Assembly (NCBI GenBank): GCA_025560025.1
Contig: CP048486.1
Span: forward strand, 62,001 to 126,000
Direction: 5' to 3'
Origin: Agrobacterium tumefaciens
GTDB lineage: Bacteria; Pseudomonadota; Alphaproteobacteria; Rhizobiales; Rhizobiaceae
DNA: 64,000 nucleotides
The position numbers and the translations under genes are program-made. The notes below the pieces were generated by a model. It was not told where the DNA came from, did not search any database, and worked only from the letters and a program-made list of their open reading frames with translations. The number at the start of each line of letters is the position of its first letter. The first letter of the stretch is position 1. Positions 36,080-43,971 of the stretch are shown here, one piece after another.

Positions 36080-36106
36080 CCGGCCGGGGTTTATGGCCCC
36101 GGCCGG
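36080..36106 (-). promoter_or_regulatory. Strong stem-loop between binding-protein gene and livH
   Basis: The arms CCGGCCGGGG (36080-36089) and CCCCGGCCGG (36097-36106) pair perfectly around a 7-base loop, between the binding-protein stop and the livH start. There is no U-run, so partial attenuation or 3'-end protection of the upstream mRNA is the likely role, favouring excess binding protein. Confidence 0.6.
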
Positions 36107-36113
36107 CAAAGGT

Positions 36114-37328
36114 TCACCATTGCGGCTTCGGAACGACCGGCTTTGCCGCACCCGGACGGTCTGCGGGCGCAATCGCCACGAAACGGTCACCCTGCCATTG
36201 CCCTGCCCACCAGAGCTGGCGAAGCTGGTTATCTTCAAGCTTGACCGGGCCGATGACGGTGTCGAAGCTTCGCGTCGAAAGCTCATTTGCCACCGCCGCC
36301 TTGTCGAGGCCGACGCGTTGAACCGACTGGGCCAGCATTTCGAGGCTCGCATAGGTGATGGCGCTTGCCCAGCTGTCCGGCTTGGTGCCAATGAAGGCTT
36401 CGTGGCGCTTGAAATAATCCTCGATCTTGTCGCTGCTGCCATCAACGCCACCGATGCTGATCACGCCTTCCTGCTTGCCATCGGAGACCTTGGGGAAGAT
36501 CGGGAAAGCACCGCCGACGCCGACATAAAGAACCTTTGGGTTGAACTTCGCCGTCTGCGCCTGTTTCGTCACCGCGAAGCTGTCAGGCGGATAGGAAAAG
36601 GCAATGAAGCTGTCCGCGCCGCTCGCCGACGCCTCGTTGACCAGCGCGGCGAAATCCGAGGTGCCAACCGGATAGGTCTTGTCATAGGCAAGTGTGAAAC
36701 CCGCTTCCTTCAGTGCAGGCCGCGCAGCCTTGATGAGATCGATGCCGAAACCGTCAGCCACGGAAATCACCGCGACCTTGTCGTTGATCTGGCCGGCATC
36801 GCGCGCGGCTTTCAAAACATCGGCAAGCGCATTGGCATAGTCATGACCACCGCCCAGCATCCAGAAGCTCTTTTTCCAGCGCGCTGCAAAATCCGGCGCT
36901 TTGTCGGTCACGCCGGTCACAGCCAGCTGCGGATAACCGAAACGGTCGTAAAGCGGCGCAACGGCCAGATTGAAGCCCGTGCCCCAGGGCGGCAGGATGA
37001 AATCGACCTTGTCCTGGCTGGCCAGACGCTCGGTGAACCGCACCGCATCCTCGGCCGAGGAGCGGTCGTCATACTCCACCACTTCCACCGGCAGGCGCTT
37101 GCCATCCGGCAAAGTGAGGCCACCCGCATCGTTGACCTCCTTCACCCATAATTTGTAGTTCGGAATGGTGGTGATGCCAGCACCCGTGGCATTGGCGCCG
37201 CTTTTGGAAACGGCATAACCGATCTTCACCGAGGTGCGGTCCTGCGCATTGGCGTGACCGAAAGATACCGCCGACAGGGCAGCACCGGAGAGCAGGCAGA
37301 ACAGCGTTCTGCGCTTCAGATTATTCAT
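36114..37328 (-). CDS. LivK-like periplasmic binding protein for operon with aldehyde dehydrogenase
   Basis: A 404-residue leucine/isoleucine/valine-class binding protein. A signal peptide (MNNLKRRTLF to ANAQ) precedes the type I fold: SVKIGYAVSKSGANA near the start and KLPVEVVEYDDRSSAEDAV in the first lobe. GGGAGG precedes the start at 37328. This family binds amino acids but also many aromatic acids in alphaproteobacteria. Co-transcription with an aromatic aldehyde dehydrogenase makes an aromatic ligand the better guess. It is divergent from an AraC regulator. Confidence 0.84.
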   Translation of the reverse strand: MNNLKRRTLFCLLSGAALSAVSFGHANAQDRTSVKIGYAVSKSGANATGAGITTIPNYKLWVKEVNDAGGLTLPDGKRLPVEVVEYDDRSSAEDAVRFTERLASQDKVDFILPPWGTGFNLAVAPLYDRFGYPQLAVTGVTDKAPDFAARWKKSFWMLGGGHDYANALADVLKAARDAGQINDKVAVISVADGFGIDLIKAARPALKEAGFTLAYDKTYPVGTSDFAALVNEASASGADSFIAFSYPPDSFAVTKQAQTAKFNPKVLYVGVGGAFPIFPKVSDGKQEGVISIGGVDGSSDKIEDYFKRHEAFIGTKPDSWASAITYASLEMLAQSVQRVGLDKAAVANELSTRSFDTVIGPVKLEDNQLRQLWWAGQWQGDRFVAIAPADRPGAAKPVVPKPQW

Positions 37329-37424
37329 GATGTTCCTCCCAAAGCGCCTTATCGGGGTTGCCGTTCTCCTCAAGGCTTTCCCCTGCGCTGATCAAAGTTT
37401 AGCAATGACAGCCGCATATAAAAT

Positions 37425-37448
37425 GCATTAATGTAGCGCATTATTGTA
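37425..37448. promoter_or_regulatory. Direct-repeat operator between AraC gene and importer operon
   Basis: GCATTAATGTA (37425-37435) and GCATTATTGTA (37438-37448) match at 10 of 11 positions and repeat every 13 bases; a partial third copy (GCATATAAAAT) starts at 37414. Tandem repeats of this size are typical AraC-family sites. On the minus strand a TTATAT hexamer lies just downstream, so the sites would overlap the -35 region of the importer promoter. Confidence 0.55.
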
Positions 37449-37462
37449 CTTTTGGAGGATGA

Positions 37463-38335
37463 ATGCCCCTGCACAGCCAGATTGCCGGCAATCGCGTGGA
37501 GATCACGGCGCGCACGCTCGCCTCGACGCTGCGCATATCCGAATTCCGACTGGAATCGGACAGCGCCCATCTGCTTCTCCTTTCCGCCGGGGAAGCGGAG
37601 ATAATACAGGGTGAAAAGACGCTGCCCGTTGCCGCACCGGGGCTCGTCTGGCTACCCATCGGCCCCACTGGCCGCCTGCGGCTGACTGCCGGAAGCCGTG
37701 GATCGCTGCTGAGGACGACGGAAATCGGGCTTGCTCATGCGATGCCCACCGGCACGAGCGCGAGCGCCGTGCGCAATATATTGCAGCGTGTTCTGACACA
37801 GGCGCCGGCGGAGAAGGACCGGCAGGAGCTGGCGGGTTATCTCGAGACCATCGCCAGCGAAAATGTCCGCGCGACAACCGGTTCGGACACGATCATCGCC
37901 AGCCTGCTCTCCGTCACCCTCATCCGCATCTGCCAGCACGCCATCGCCGATATTACGGCAGCCCTCTCGACCCCCGGCAGCCTCACCGAGCGTTTCGTGC
38001 TGCTCGTCAGCCAGCACAAACGCGATCAATGGGGTGTGGAAGACTATGCGAGGCAACTCGGCGTCAACCGCGAACGTCTTGGATTTGCGGTGCGCAAGGC
38101 GACGGGGCTTTCGCCACAGGCCTATATTCACCGCGAACTACTGTCCGAAGCGCGTGACCTTCTTCTGAACTCATCGCTGCAAGTGGCTGAAATCGCATTC
38201 CGATTGGGATTTCAGGACCCTGGCTATTTCAATCGCTTCTTCACCCGCAATGAACTCACCTCTCCCGGCCGTTTCCGGCGAATGGGGATGCGCATGCAGA
38301 ATGTTCCGCCACCTTCCTATGCGGCATGGCCGTGA
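37463..38335 (+). CDS. AraC-family regulator divergent from importer/aldehyde dehydrogenase operon
   Basis: A 290-residue AraC/XylS protein. The N-terminal half is a cupin-like domain (about 20-90), the C-terminal half carries two helix-turn-helix motifs (about 188-285: VEDYARQLGVNRERLGFAVR and SSLQVAEIAFRLGFQDPGYF). GGAGG lies 6 bases before the ATG. Divergent position and the tandem repeats just upstream suggest it activates the operon when the aromatic or amino-acid-like ligand is present. Confidence 0.85.
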   Translation: MPLHSQIAGNRVEITARTLASTLRISEFRLESDSAHLLLLSAGEAEIIQGEKTLPVAAPGLVWLPIGPTGRLRLTAGSRGSLLRTTEIGLAHAMPTGTSASAVRNILQRVLTQAPAEKDRQELAGYLETIASENVRATTGSDTIIASLLSVTLIRICQHAIADITAALSTPGSLTERFVLLVSQHKRDQWGVEDYARQLGVNRERLGFAVRKATGLSPQAYIHRELLSEARDLLLNSSLQVAEIAFRLGFQDPGYFNRFFTRNELTSPGRFRRMGMRMQNVPPPSYAAWP

Positions 38336-38364
38336 CCGTTCTGGTGTGAGAGCGCCACGCCCGC

Positions 38365-38389
38365 ACCGGCAGGGTCAGCCCCTGCCGGT
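38365..38389. terminator. Stem-loop between convergent AraC and ABM genes
   Basis: ACCGGCAGGG and CCCTGCCGGT form a perfect 10-base stem with a 5-base loop between two converging genes. The downstream T-content is weak in both directions, so a bidirectional terminator is likely but not certain. Confidence 0.55.
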
Positions 38390-38429
38390 CCGCTTCATTT
38401 CAGTCAGAAAAACATACCGCCCCGGACCT

Positions 38430-38786
38430 TCACTCGGCCGCGATCCGTTTTGGAAGGACGAGATCATCGACGGAATAGGCGTGGAACTCGCTCTTCGAAA
38501 CCGTATCCAGCCGCCTGAATTTCTCGACGAAAACCGGATCGGTGAAGAACTCGTCGACATTGCCGGCATCCTGGATCGCCTCGATATTCACGACAGTCAG
38601 GCCGTCTTTGCTTTTCGCAAGGTTGCTCCAGAGAAATCCTTCCTTGCGTTCCGCAACGTAGTGCACGACGTCCTGGATGATGGCAAAGGCTTCTTCCTGC
38701 TTGCCCGGGTGAACGTGGATGACGTTGACGATGAAGGTTGTGGCAGCAGGCGCGCCTGAAAAGCAGGCAATCGGTGTCGTTTCCAT
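38430..38786 (-). CDS. ABM-domain protein (antibiotic biosynthesis monooxygenase-like)
   Basis: A 118-residue protein with one dimeric alpha/beta-barrel (ABM) domain: FIVNVIHVHPGKQEEAFAII, then GFLWSNLAKSKDGLTVVNIE. Such small enzymes oxidise phenolic or quinone compounds without cofactor, or degrade haem, and some have other roles. The start at 38786 follows GGAGA; the frame extends upstream but is not coding there. It is divergent from a LysR regulator, which probably controls it. Confidence 0.75.
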   Translation of the reverse strand: METTPIACFSGAPAATTFIVNVIHVHPGKQEEAFAIIQDVVHYVAERKEGFLWSNLAKSKDGLTVVNIEAIQDAGNVDEFFTDPVFVEKFRRLDTVSKSEFHAYSVDDLVLPKRIAAE

Positions 38787-38884
38787 TGATATCTCCGTTT
38801 GATACGCACAGCCCTTATCGGCGTGGCATGGTCTGGATATCTCCTCGGAAATAGCGGATAAACGGGCCGCAACTCTCAACATAT

Positions 38885-38899
38885 CGGAAAAAATTTCCG
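38885..38899. promoter_or_regulatory. Palindrome just upstream of LysR gene
   Basis: CGGAAA-AAA-TTTCCG is a perfect palindrome 13 bases before the LysR start, in the 126-base gap shared with the ABM gene. It may be an autoregulatory site. Confidence 0.4.
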
Positions 38900-38912
38900 C
38901 AATGGAGCAATC

Positions 38913-39800
38913 TTGGATAAGCTTGGTACGCTCGGCATCTTCGTTCAGGTGGCGGAAGCCGGTAGTTTCGTCGCGGCGGGACACCGTCTGGGAATATCCG
39001 GTTCCGCGGTTGGAAAAGCCGTCGCCCGGCTGGAAGACGAACTGGGTGTTCGTCTCTTCAATCGCTCGACGCGCAGCATCGCTCTCACGGAGGAGGGAAG
39101 CTATTTTCTGGACACCTGCCGGCGCATCCAGTCGGAATATGAGGAAGCGCAGGCGAAACTGTCGCGATCACAAGCCGTCCCGCGCGGGCAGCTGCGTGTC
39201 AGCCTGCCGCTTGCCGGCATGCTGCTGATGCCGACAATATCCGCCTTCATGAGCACCTATCCGGAGATTAATCTCGATCTCGATTTCACCGATCGCATCG
39301 TCGATGTCATCGAGGAGGGTTTCGACGCCGTGATCCGCACCGGCGATTTGAAAGATACACGCCTGATGAGCCGAAAGCTCGGAACATTCCGGCATGTCAT
39401 CGTCGCGTCGCCCGAATATCTTTCCGCACACGGTTACCCCAAAGCGCCGGAAGATCTGCTCCTGCATCGCTGCCTGCACCACCGCTTTGCCAATTCCGGC
39501 AAGCTGGAACCCTGGCCACTCGTTCGCGATGGGCAGGAAATCAAGCTGAACCTTCCGGCAACCACCGTAGCAAGCACGCTCGAGCCGTTGATCCACCTCG
39601 CTCAGCACGCCTTTGGCATCACATGTCTTCCACTCTTCGCGGCCGCATCTGAAATCGCGGAGGGAAAGCTGGTATCCGTGCTTGACGACTATCTGGCGGC
39701 GACCGGCACCTTCAGGGTACTATGGCCAACAAGCCGGTATCTATCACCCAAGGTGCGGGTGTTCGTAGACTATATGGCGGCTAATCTCTTCAAGCCGTGA
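38913..39800 (+). CDS. LysR-type regulator
   Basis: A 295-residue LysR protein starting at TTG, 6 bases after GGAG; no in-frame ATG is near. The helix-turn-helix is at about residues 17-45 (GSFVAAGHRLGISGSAVGKA) and the effector domain from about 88. Motifs such as LFNRSTRSIALTEEG place it in the large CrgA/DsdC-like subgroup. It is divergent from the ABM gene and likely regulates it. Confidence 0.83.
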   Translation: MDKLGTLGIFVQVAEAGSFVAAGHRLGISGSAVGKAVARLEDELGVRLFNRSTRSIALTEEGSYFLDTCRRIQSEYEEAQAKLSRSQAVPRGQLRVSLPLAGMLLMPTISAFMSTYPEINLDLDFTDRIVDVIEEGFDAVIRTGDLKDTRLMSRKLGTFRHVIVASPEYLSAHGYPKAPEDLLLHRCLHHRFANSGKLEPWPLVRDGQEIKLNLPATTVASTLEPLIHLAQHAFGITCLPLFAAASEIAEGKLVSVLDDYLAATGTFRVLWPTSRYLSPKVRVFVDYMAANLFKP

Positions 39801-39840
39801 AGGCTTAACAGACGCCTACCCCAGGATAAGTCGCGTTCAG

Positions 39841-40665
39841 CTAGGCATTGCTATCTTGCGGCCGCTTCACGCCAATCCGGTGCCGCCCGATCGGCAGCAT
39901 CATCGGCTTGCCCGAGGTCGGGTCTTCGATGACCCGGCTTTCGATGCCGAAAACCTGGCGCACATTTTCCTCCGTCAGCACGTCCTCAGGCGTGCCGCAG
40001 ACATGCAGCTTTCCGCCCGTCATCGCAACCAGATGATCCGCGTAACGCGCTGCGAGATTGAGATCGTGCAGGACCATGACGATGGTGGTCTGGCGGGCGT
40101 TGTTAAGATCGGTCAGGAGATCGAGCACCTCGACCTGATGGCTGATATCGAGGAAGGTCGTGGGTTCGTCCAGCAGCAATATATCGGTCTCCTGGGCGAG
40201 CGCCATGGCGATCCAGACGCGTTGCCGCTGTCCGCCGGAAAGCTCGTCCACCGGTTGCTCGGCAAGTTCCACCGTATCGGTGGCGACGAGTGCTGCGGCC
40301 ACGGCCTCATCGTCCTGGCGCGACCAGCGGGCGAACAGGCCGTGATGCGGATGCCGTCCACGGCTGACGAGATCGGCGACAACGATGCCTTCCGGCGCAA
40401 TCGGCGACTGCGGCAAAAGACCCATGCGCCTTGCAAGTTCACGGGAGGGAAGACGATGAATAGACTTTCCATCGAGCAGGACCTGACCGGCACGGGGAGA
40501 GATAAGCCGCGACATGCTGCGAAGAAGTGTGGACTTGCCGCAGGCATTGGCACCGACGATGACGGTGATTTTTCCACGCGGGACGACCAGATCCAGCCCT
40601 TCGATGATGAGGTTTTCGCCGTATCCCGCTGAAAGATCGTTCACGGAAAGAGAATGGCTGGTCAT
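39841..40665 (-). CDS. Ferric-siderophore ABC ATPase
   Basis: A 274-residue FecE/FepC-type ATPase. Walker A GANACGKST has Ala in place of the usual Gly; signature [17 protein letters not shown] and Walker B ILLLDEPTTFLD are characteristic of siderophore importers. GGAGG precedes the ATG, which overlaps the permease stop (ATGA). Last gene of the iron importer operon. Confidence 0.88.
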   Translation of the reverse strand: MTSHSLSVNDLSAGYGENLIIEGLDLVVPRGKITVIVGANACGKSTLLRSMSRLISPRAGQVLLDGKSIHRLPSRELARRMGLLPQSPIAPEGIVVADLVSRGRHPHHGLFARWSRQDDEAVAAALVATDTVELAEQPVDELSGGQRQRVWIAMALAQETDILLLDEPTTFLDISHQVEVLDLLTDLNNARQTTIVMVLHDLNLAARYADHLVAMTGGKLHVCGTPEDVLTEENVRQVFGIESRVIEDPTSGKPMMLPIGRHRIGVKRPQDSNA

Positions 40666-41702
40666 AACGAGCCTCCGCTGCGGTTGACCCGCACGATAAG
40701 GTAAATCAGATAGGGCGCGCCGAGAGCACCGGTCACGACCCCGACCGGGTAACGGCCGGGCAACAGGAATTGGCCGCAATAATCTCCCACCAGCACCAGC
40801 GCCGCGCCAACCAGCGCTGCCGGAATGAGCAGGGACCCGTTGTTGCCGACGATACGCGCGGCAATCGGCCCCGACAGAAATGCGACGAAAGCGATGGGAC
40901 CCGATACCGCTGTGGCAAAGGCGATCATGCCCACGGCGGCGATGATGACGATGATGCGCGTTCGCCCCACCCGCACACCGAGAGCTGCGGCGGCATCGTC
41001 ACCCAGTCTCAGCGCCTCGAGATCGCGCGCGCGGCTGATGAGCAGGCCGCCGAAGAGGACGAGCGCGATGAAGAGCGGCAGCGTCTGGGCAAGTTTCGCA
41101 CCGTTGACGCTGCCCGTCAGCCAGCGCATCGCTTCCTGCAACGTCCATGCCGGTGCGACAGACAGGATATAGGCGATGAAACTTTCAAGCATCGCGGAAA
41201 CGCCGATGCCGACAAGGATCAGCCGCGTGCCCGCCACCCCGTTGCGGAAAGACAGAAGATAGACCAGCAGCGCAACCCCAAGCCCGGCGACAACGGCAAA
41301 AACCGAGACGAGCGGTCCGCTCAGATGCAGGACGACGATGGCGAAGACAGCAGCCACGCTTGCCCCGGAGCTGATGCCGATAATATCCGGGCTGGCGAGC
41401 GGATTGCGCAGCATGATCTGGAAGGCAACGCCGCCAAGGCCAAAGCTCAGCCCCGCCAGAACCGAGAGCAGCGCCCGCGGCAGGCGCAATTGGCCGACGG
41501 TGAAAGTGACACCGGCAATATCCTCGCCAATGAGCACGCGCAGGACATCGCCGGGCGGCGTCAAGGATTGCCCCAGCATCAGCGTCAATGCAAAAGCGGC
41601 AATCAACAGGGCCGAGAGAGCCGTGATGACGAGGCGACGCCGGCGCTGACGCGCTTGACGGTTGAAAACCAGTGTTTCCATGACAAGAGCGTGCATGGTC
41701 AT
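40662..41702 (-). CDS. Ferric-siderophore ABC permease (FecD type)
   Basis: A 346-residue FecCD-family permease with about nine to ten membrane helices; RNPLASPDIIGISSGAS near residue 100 is the family hallmark. The ATGA overlap with the previous permease supports the start at 41702. Confidence 0.87.
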   Translation of the reverse strand: MTMHALVMETLVFNRQARQRRRRLVITALSALLIAAFALTLMLGQSLTPPGDVLRVLIGEDIAGVTFTVGQLRLPRALLSVLAGLSFGLGGVAFQIMLRNPLASPDIIGISSGASVAAVFAIVVLHLSGPLVSVFAVVAGLGVALLVYLLSFRNGVAGTRLILVGIGVSAMLESFIAYILSVAPAWTLQEAMRWLTGSVNGAKLAQTLPLFIALVLFGGLLISRARDLEALRLGDDAAAALGVRVGRTRIIVIIAAVGMIAFATAVSGPIAFVAFLSGPIAARIVGNNGSLLIPAALVGAALVLVGDYCGQFLLPGRYPVGVVTGALGAPYLIYLIVRVNRSGGSL

Positions 41703-42742
41703 AATTCGCGCACCCGCTGGCGTCTGACGATCCAGATGAAGAACGGCCCTCCGACAAGGGCGGTGACGATGCCGACATCAAGTTCGGACGGCCGCGCCAC
41801 GATTCGCCCGACAATATCGGCCGCAAGCAGCAGGCAGGCACCACCAAGCGCGGAAAAGGGCAAAAGCCAGCGATTATCCACGCCGACAAGCAGGCGGCAG
41901 AGATGCGGGACGACAAGCCCGACAAAACCGATCGGCCCGCAAATGGCGGTCGCCGCACCGCAGAGAAGAATCGCACCAAAGGATGCCACGGCCCTTGCAA
42001 CTGCGACATTTTCACCAAGCCCGGCGGCCAGCTCATCTCCAAGCGCCAGAGAATTCAACTTGCGTGCAGAAAGAAGGCTGATGGCGAAACCGGCCGCGAG
42101 AAACGGCAGCACAGTCTCGATCCGTTCAAAGGTCGCGCCGCCGACACCGCCGATCTGCCAGGACCGGATGCCACCGGCAATATCGCTGCGCGGCAGCACG
42201 ACGGCGATGACAAGCGACGAAAAGGCGACCGAGGTGGCGGCACCGGCCAAAGCGAGTTTCAGAGGTGTGGCCCCTCCCCGCCCGAGTGAGCCGACCACAT
42301 AAACGAAAACCGCCGACGCCCCCGCCCCGACAATTGCAACAATGATAAAGGACTGCGCCGAGGCAATGCCGAACCAGACGATGCCGATGACGACAGCAAG
42401 CGACGCGCCCATATTGACGCCGAGAATGCCCGGATCGGCAAGTGGATTGCGCGTAACGCCCTGCATGATGGCGCCGGCGAGCCCAAGTGCGGCCCCGGCC
42501 AGCACGGCAAGCAGCGTGCGTGGCAGACGAACCGCTACGGCGGCTTCCGCCACCGTCTCGACGCGACCGGCGAGCGCCGCCGTAATATCCGCAAAGGATA
42601 CGTCACGCGTGCCGATCGCAACCGAAAGCGCACATAGCAGGGCCAGAAGCGCCAGCACGGTGCTAAGCCATATGCTGCGCATCCGGTTGGAACGGCCGCC
42701 GGGTGGCGGGACCGGCGTTTGGGCAGGCGCCAGCATTGTCAT
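41699..42742 (-). CDS. Ferric-siderophore ABC permease (FecC type)
   Basis: A 347-residue FecCD-family permease with the motif RNPLADPGILGVNMGAS near residue 97. Overlaps the binding-protein gene upstream and the partner permease downstream by four bases each, giving a fully coupled operon. Confidence 0.87.
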   Translation of the reverse strand: MTMLAPAQTPVPPPGGRSNRMRSIWLSTVLALLALLCALSVAIGTRDVSFADITAALAGRVETVAEAAVAVRLPRTLLAVLAGAALGLAGAIMQGVTRNPLADPGILGVNMGASLAVVIGIVWFGIASAQSFIIVAIVGAGASAVFVYVVGSLGRGGATPLKLALAGAATSVAFSSLVIAVVLPRSDIAGGIRSWQIGGVGGATFERIETVLPFLAAGFAISLLSARKLNSLALGDELAAGLGENVAVARAVASFGAILLCGAATAICGPIGFVGLVVPHLCRLLVGVDNRWLLPFSALGGACLLLAADIVGRIVARPSELDVGIVTALVGGPFFIWIVRRQRVREL

Positions 42743-43749
42743 TGCGCCTTTCCGGATGATTTGTCCGCTGCTGCCGCCAGAAGGTCGGCATAGTCCTTCA
42801 AAACCCAGGAAATCGACAGCGGCGTGGGGTTGGATGCGGTCCCGAGCGGATCACGCCCCAGCATGACGATAGCGTCATTGGCAACGGCTGGCATGCGGGC
42901 GAGAAGCGGATCGGCCCGCATCGCCGTGAGCAAGGGCTGGCTGCCATAGGTGACGACAATATCGACATCGTCGAAGGCATCGACACGCTCGGCACTGACG
43001 CCGGCTGCGAATTGCCCCGGTTTCGTTGCTTCCGCCACGCTCTTCGGCGAGGTGAGCCCCAGATCAGCGAAAAACTTCACGCGGCTGTCATTGGCGGTGT
43101 AAAAATTGACGACGCTGAGATTGGTGGCGTCAAGATGGGTAACGAACATTGCCGACTTGCCTTTCAGCTGCGGATGCCCCGCGACCACCTCAGCGATCTC
43201 CCCTTCGATGCGCGTGATGAGCGCCTCGCCTTCCGCAACCATGCCAAGCCCGGCGCTGTTCAGCCGGATCATCTCGCGCCAGTCCGTCGCCCAGGGGGAG
43301 ACGGGATAAGCAACCACCGGGGCGATCTGGCTCAGCGTGTCGTAGTCGGACTGGCTGAGGCCGGAATAGGCGGCGAGGATGACATCCGGCTGCGTTGCCG
43401 CCACGGCCTCGAAATCAATGCCGTCCCCTTCGTCAAACAGCACGGGCTTTGTCGCTTTGAGTTCGGCAAGCCGCTTCGCCACCCAGGGCAGCAGGCCGTC
43501 GCCATCGTCATCTCCGAAGTTGGCTGCGGCAAAACCGACGGGCACGATGCCGAGCGCCAGCGGAACCTCGTGGTTCGCCCAGGCGACCGTCGCCACGCGC
43601 TCCGGTTTGCTGGCAATCGTGGTCGTGCCGAAGGCGTGTTTGATGACGATGGGATAGGCCGTCGTCTCGCCTGCCGCCAGGAGATTCGGCGCAACCATCG
43701 ACAGGAAAAACACAAATGCCGGCACAAGACCGCGAAACAGGAAAAGCAT
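42739..43749 (-). CDS. Ferric-siderophore periplasmic binding protein
   Basis: A 336-residue FecB/FhuD-type (cluster A-II) binding protein. The signal peptide MLFLFRGLVP to LLAA is followed by the family opening TTIASKPERVATVAWAN. A central stretch reads DVILAAYSGLSQSDYDTLSQ. The start at 43749 follows AAGG; a TTG at 43764 is an alternative. The four-gene importer is divergent from a TonB receptor gene, a common siderophore-uptake arrangement. Confidence 0.85.
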   Translation of the reverse strand: MLFLFRGLVPAFVFFLSMVAPNLLAAGETTAYPIVIKHAFGTTTIASKPERVATVAWANHEVPLALGIVPVGFAAANFGDDDGDGLLPWVAKRLAELKATKPVLFDEGDGIDFEAVAATQPDVILAAYSGLSQSDYDTLSQIAPVVAYPVSPWATDWREMIRLNSAGLGMVAEGEALITRIEGEIAEVVAGHPQLKGKSAMFVTHLDATNLSVVNFYTANDSRVKFFADLGLTSPKSVAEATKPGQFAAGVSAERVDAFDDVDIVVTYGSQPLLTAMRADPLLARMPAVANDAIVMLGRDPLGTASNPTPLSISWVLKDYADLLAAAADKSSGKAQ

Positions 43750-43971
43750 GAGCGAAGCCTTCAAAGGTTCAAAAGTGGACTTGAACTCTCAGCTTCATAT
43801 GTTCGCGTCAAGCCCGGGGAGGAAAAGCCGCCACGGCAACGGTGAAATTTCCGGGGTTTCGTACAAAACCGTAAAAAGTTACAATACCGGACAAACTTTC
43901 TCAAGTTATTGGGCGCTTCAAGAGTGGGCCGTGGAAGCGGCAATCGGGGCACCAACGTCTGGATTTTAGCA
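43750..43971. promoter_or_regulatory. Divergent promoter region of siderophore importer and receptor
   Basis: This 222-base gap contains an inverted repeat GTTCAA-N8-TTGAAC (43767-43786) close to the binding-protein start. I see no exact RirA (TGA-N9-TCA) or Irr box; one near-match, TGA-N10-TCA, overlaps the right arm. The regulator is therefore unassigned. Confidence 0.35.

Noticed and set aside
40770-42302. Plus-strand frame of 510 codons opposite the siderophore permeases
   Set aside because: Low-complexity Arg/Gln/Asp composition and complete overlap with two permease genes.
43784-43798. Possible RirA box (TGA...TCA) upstream of siderophore genes
   Set aside because: The spacing is 10 rather than 9 bases, so it does not meet the motif.
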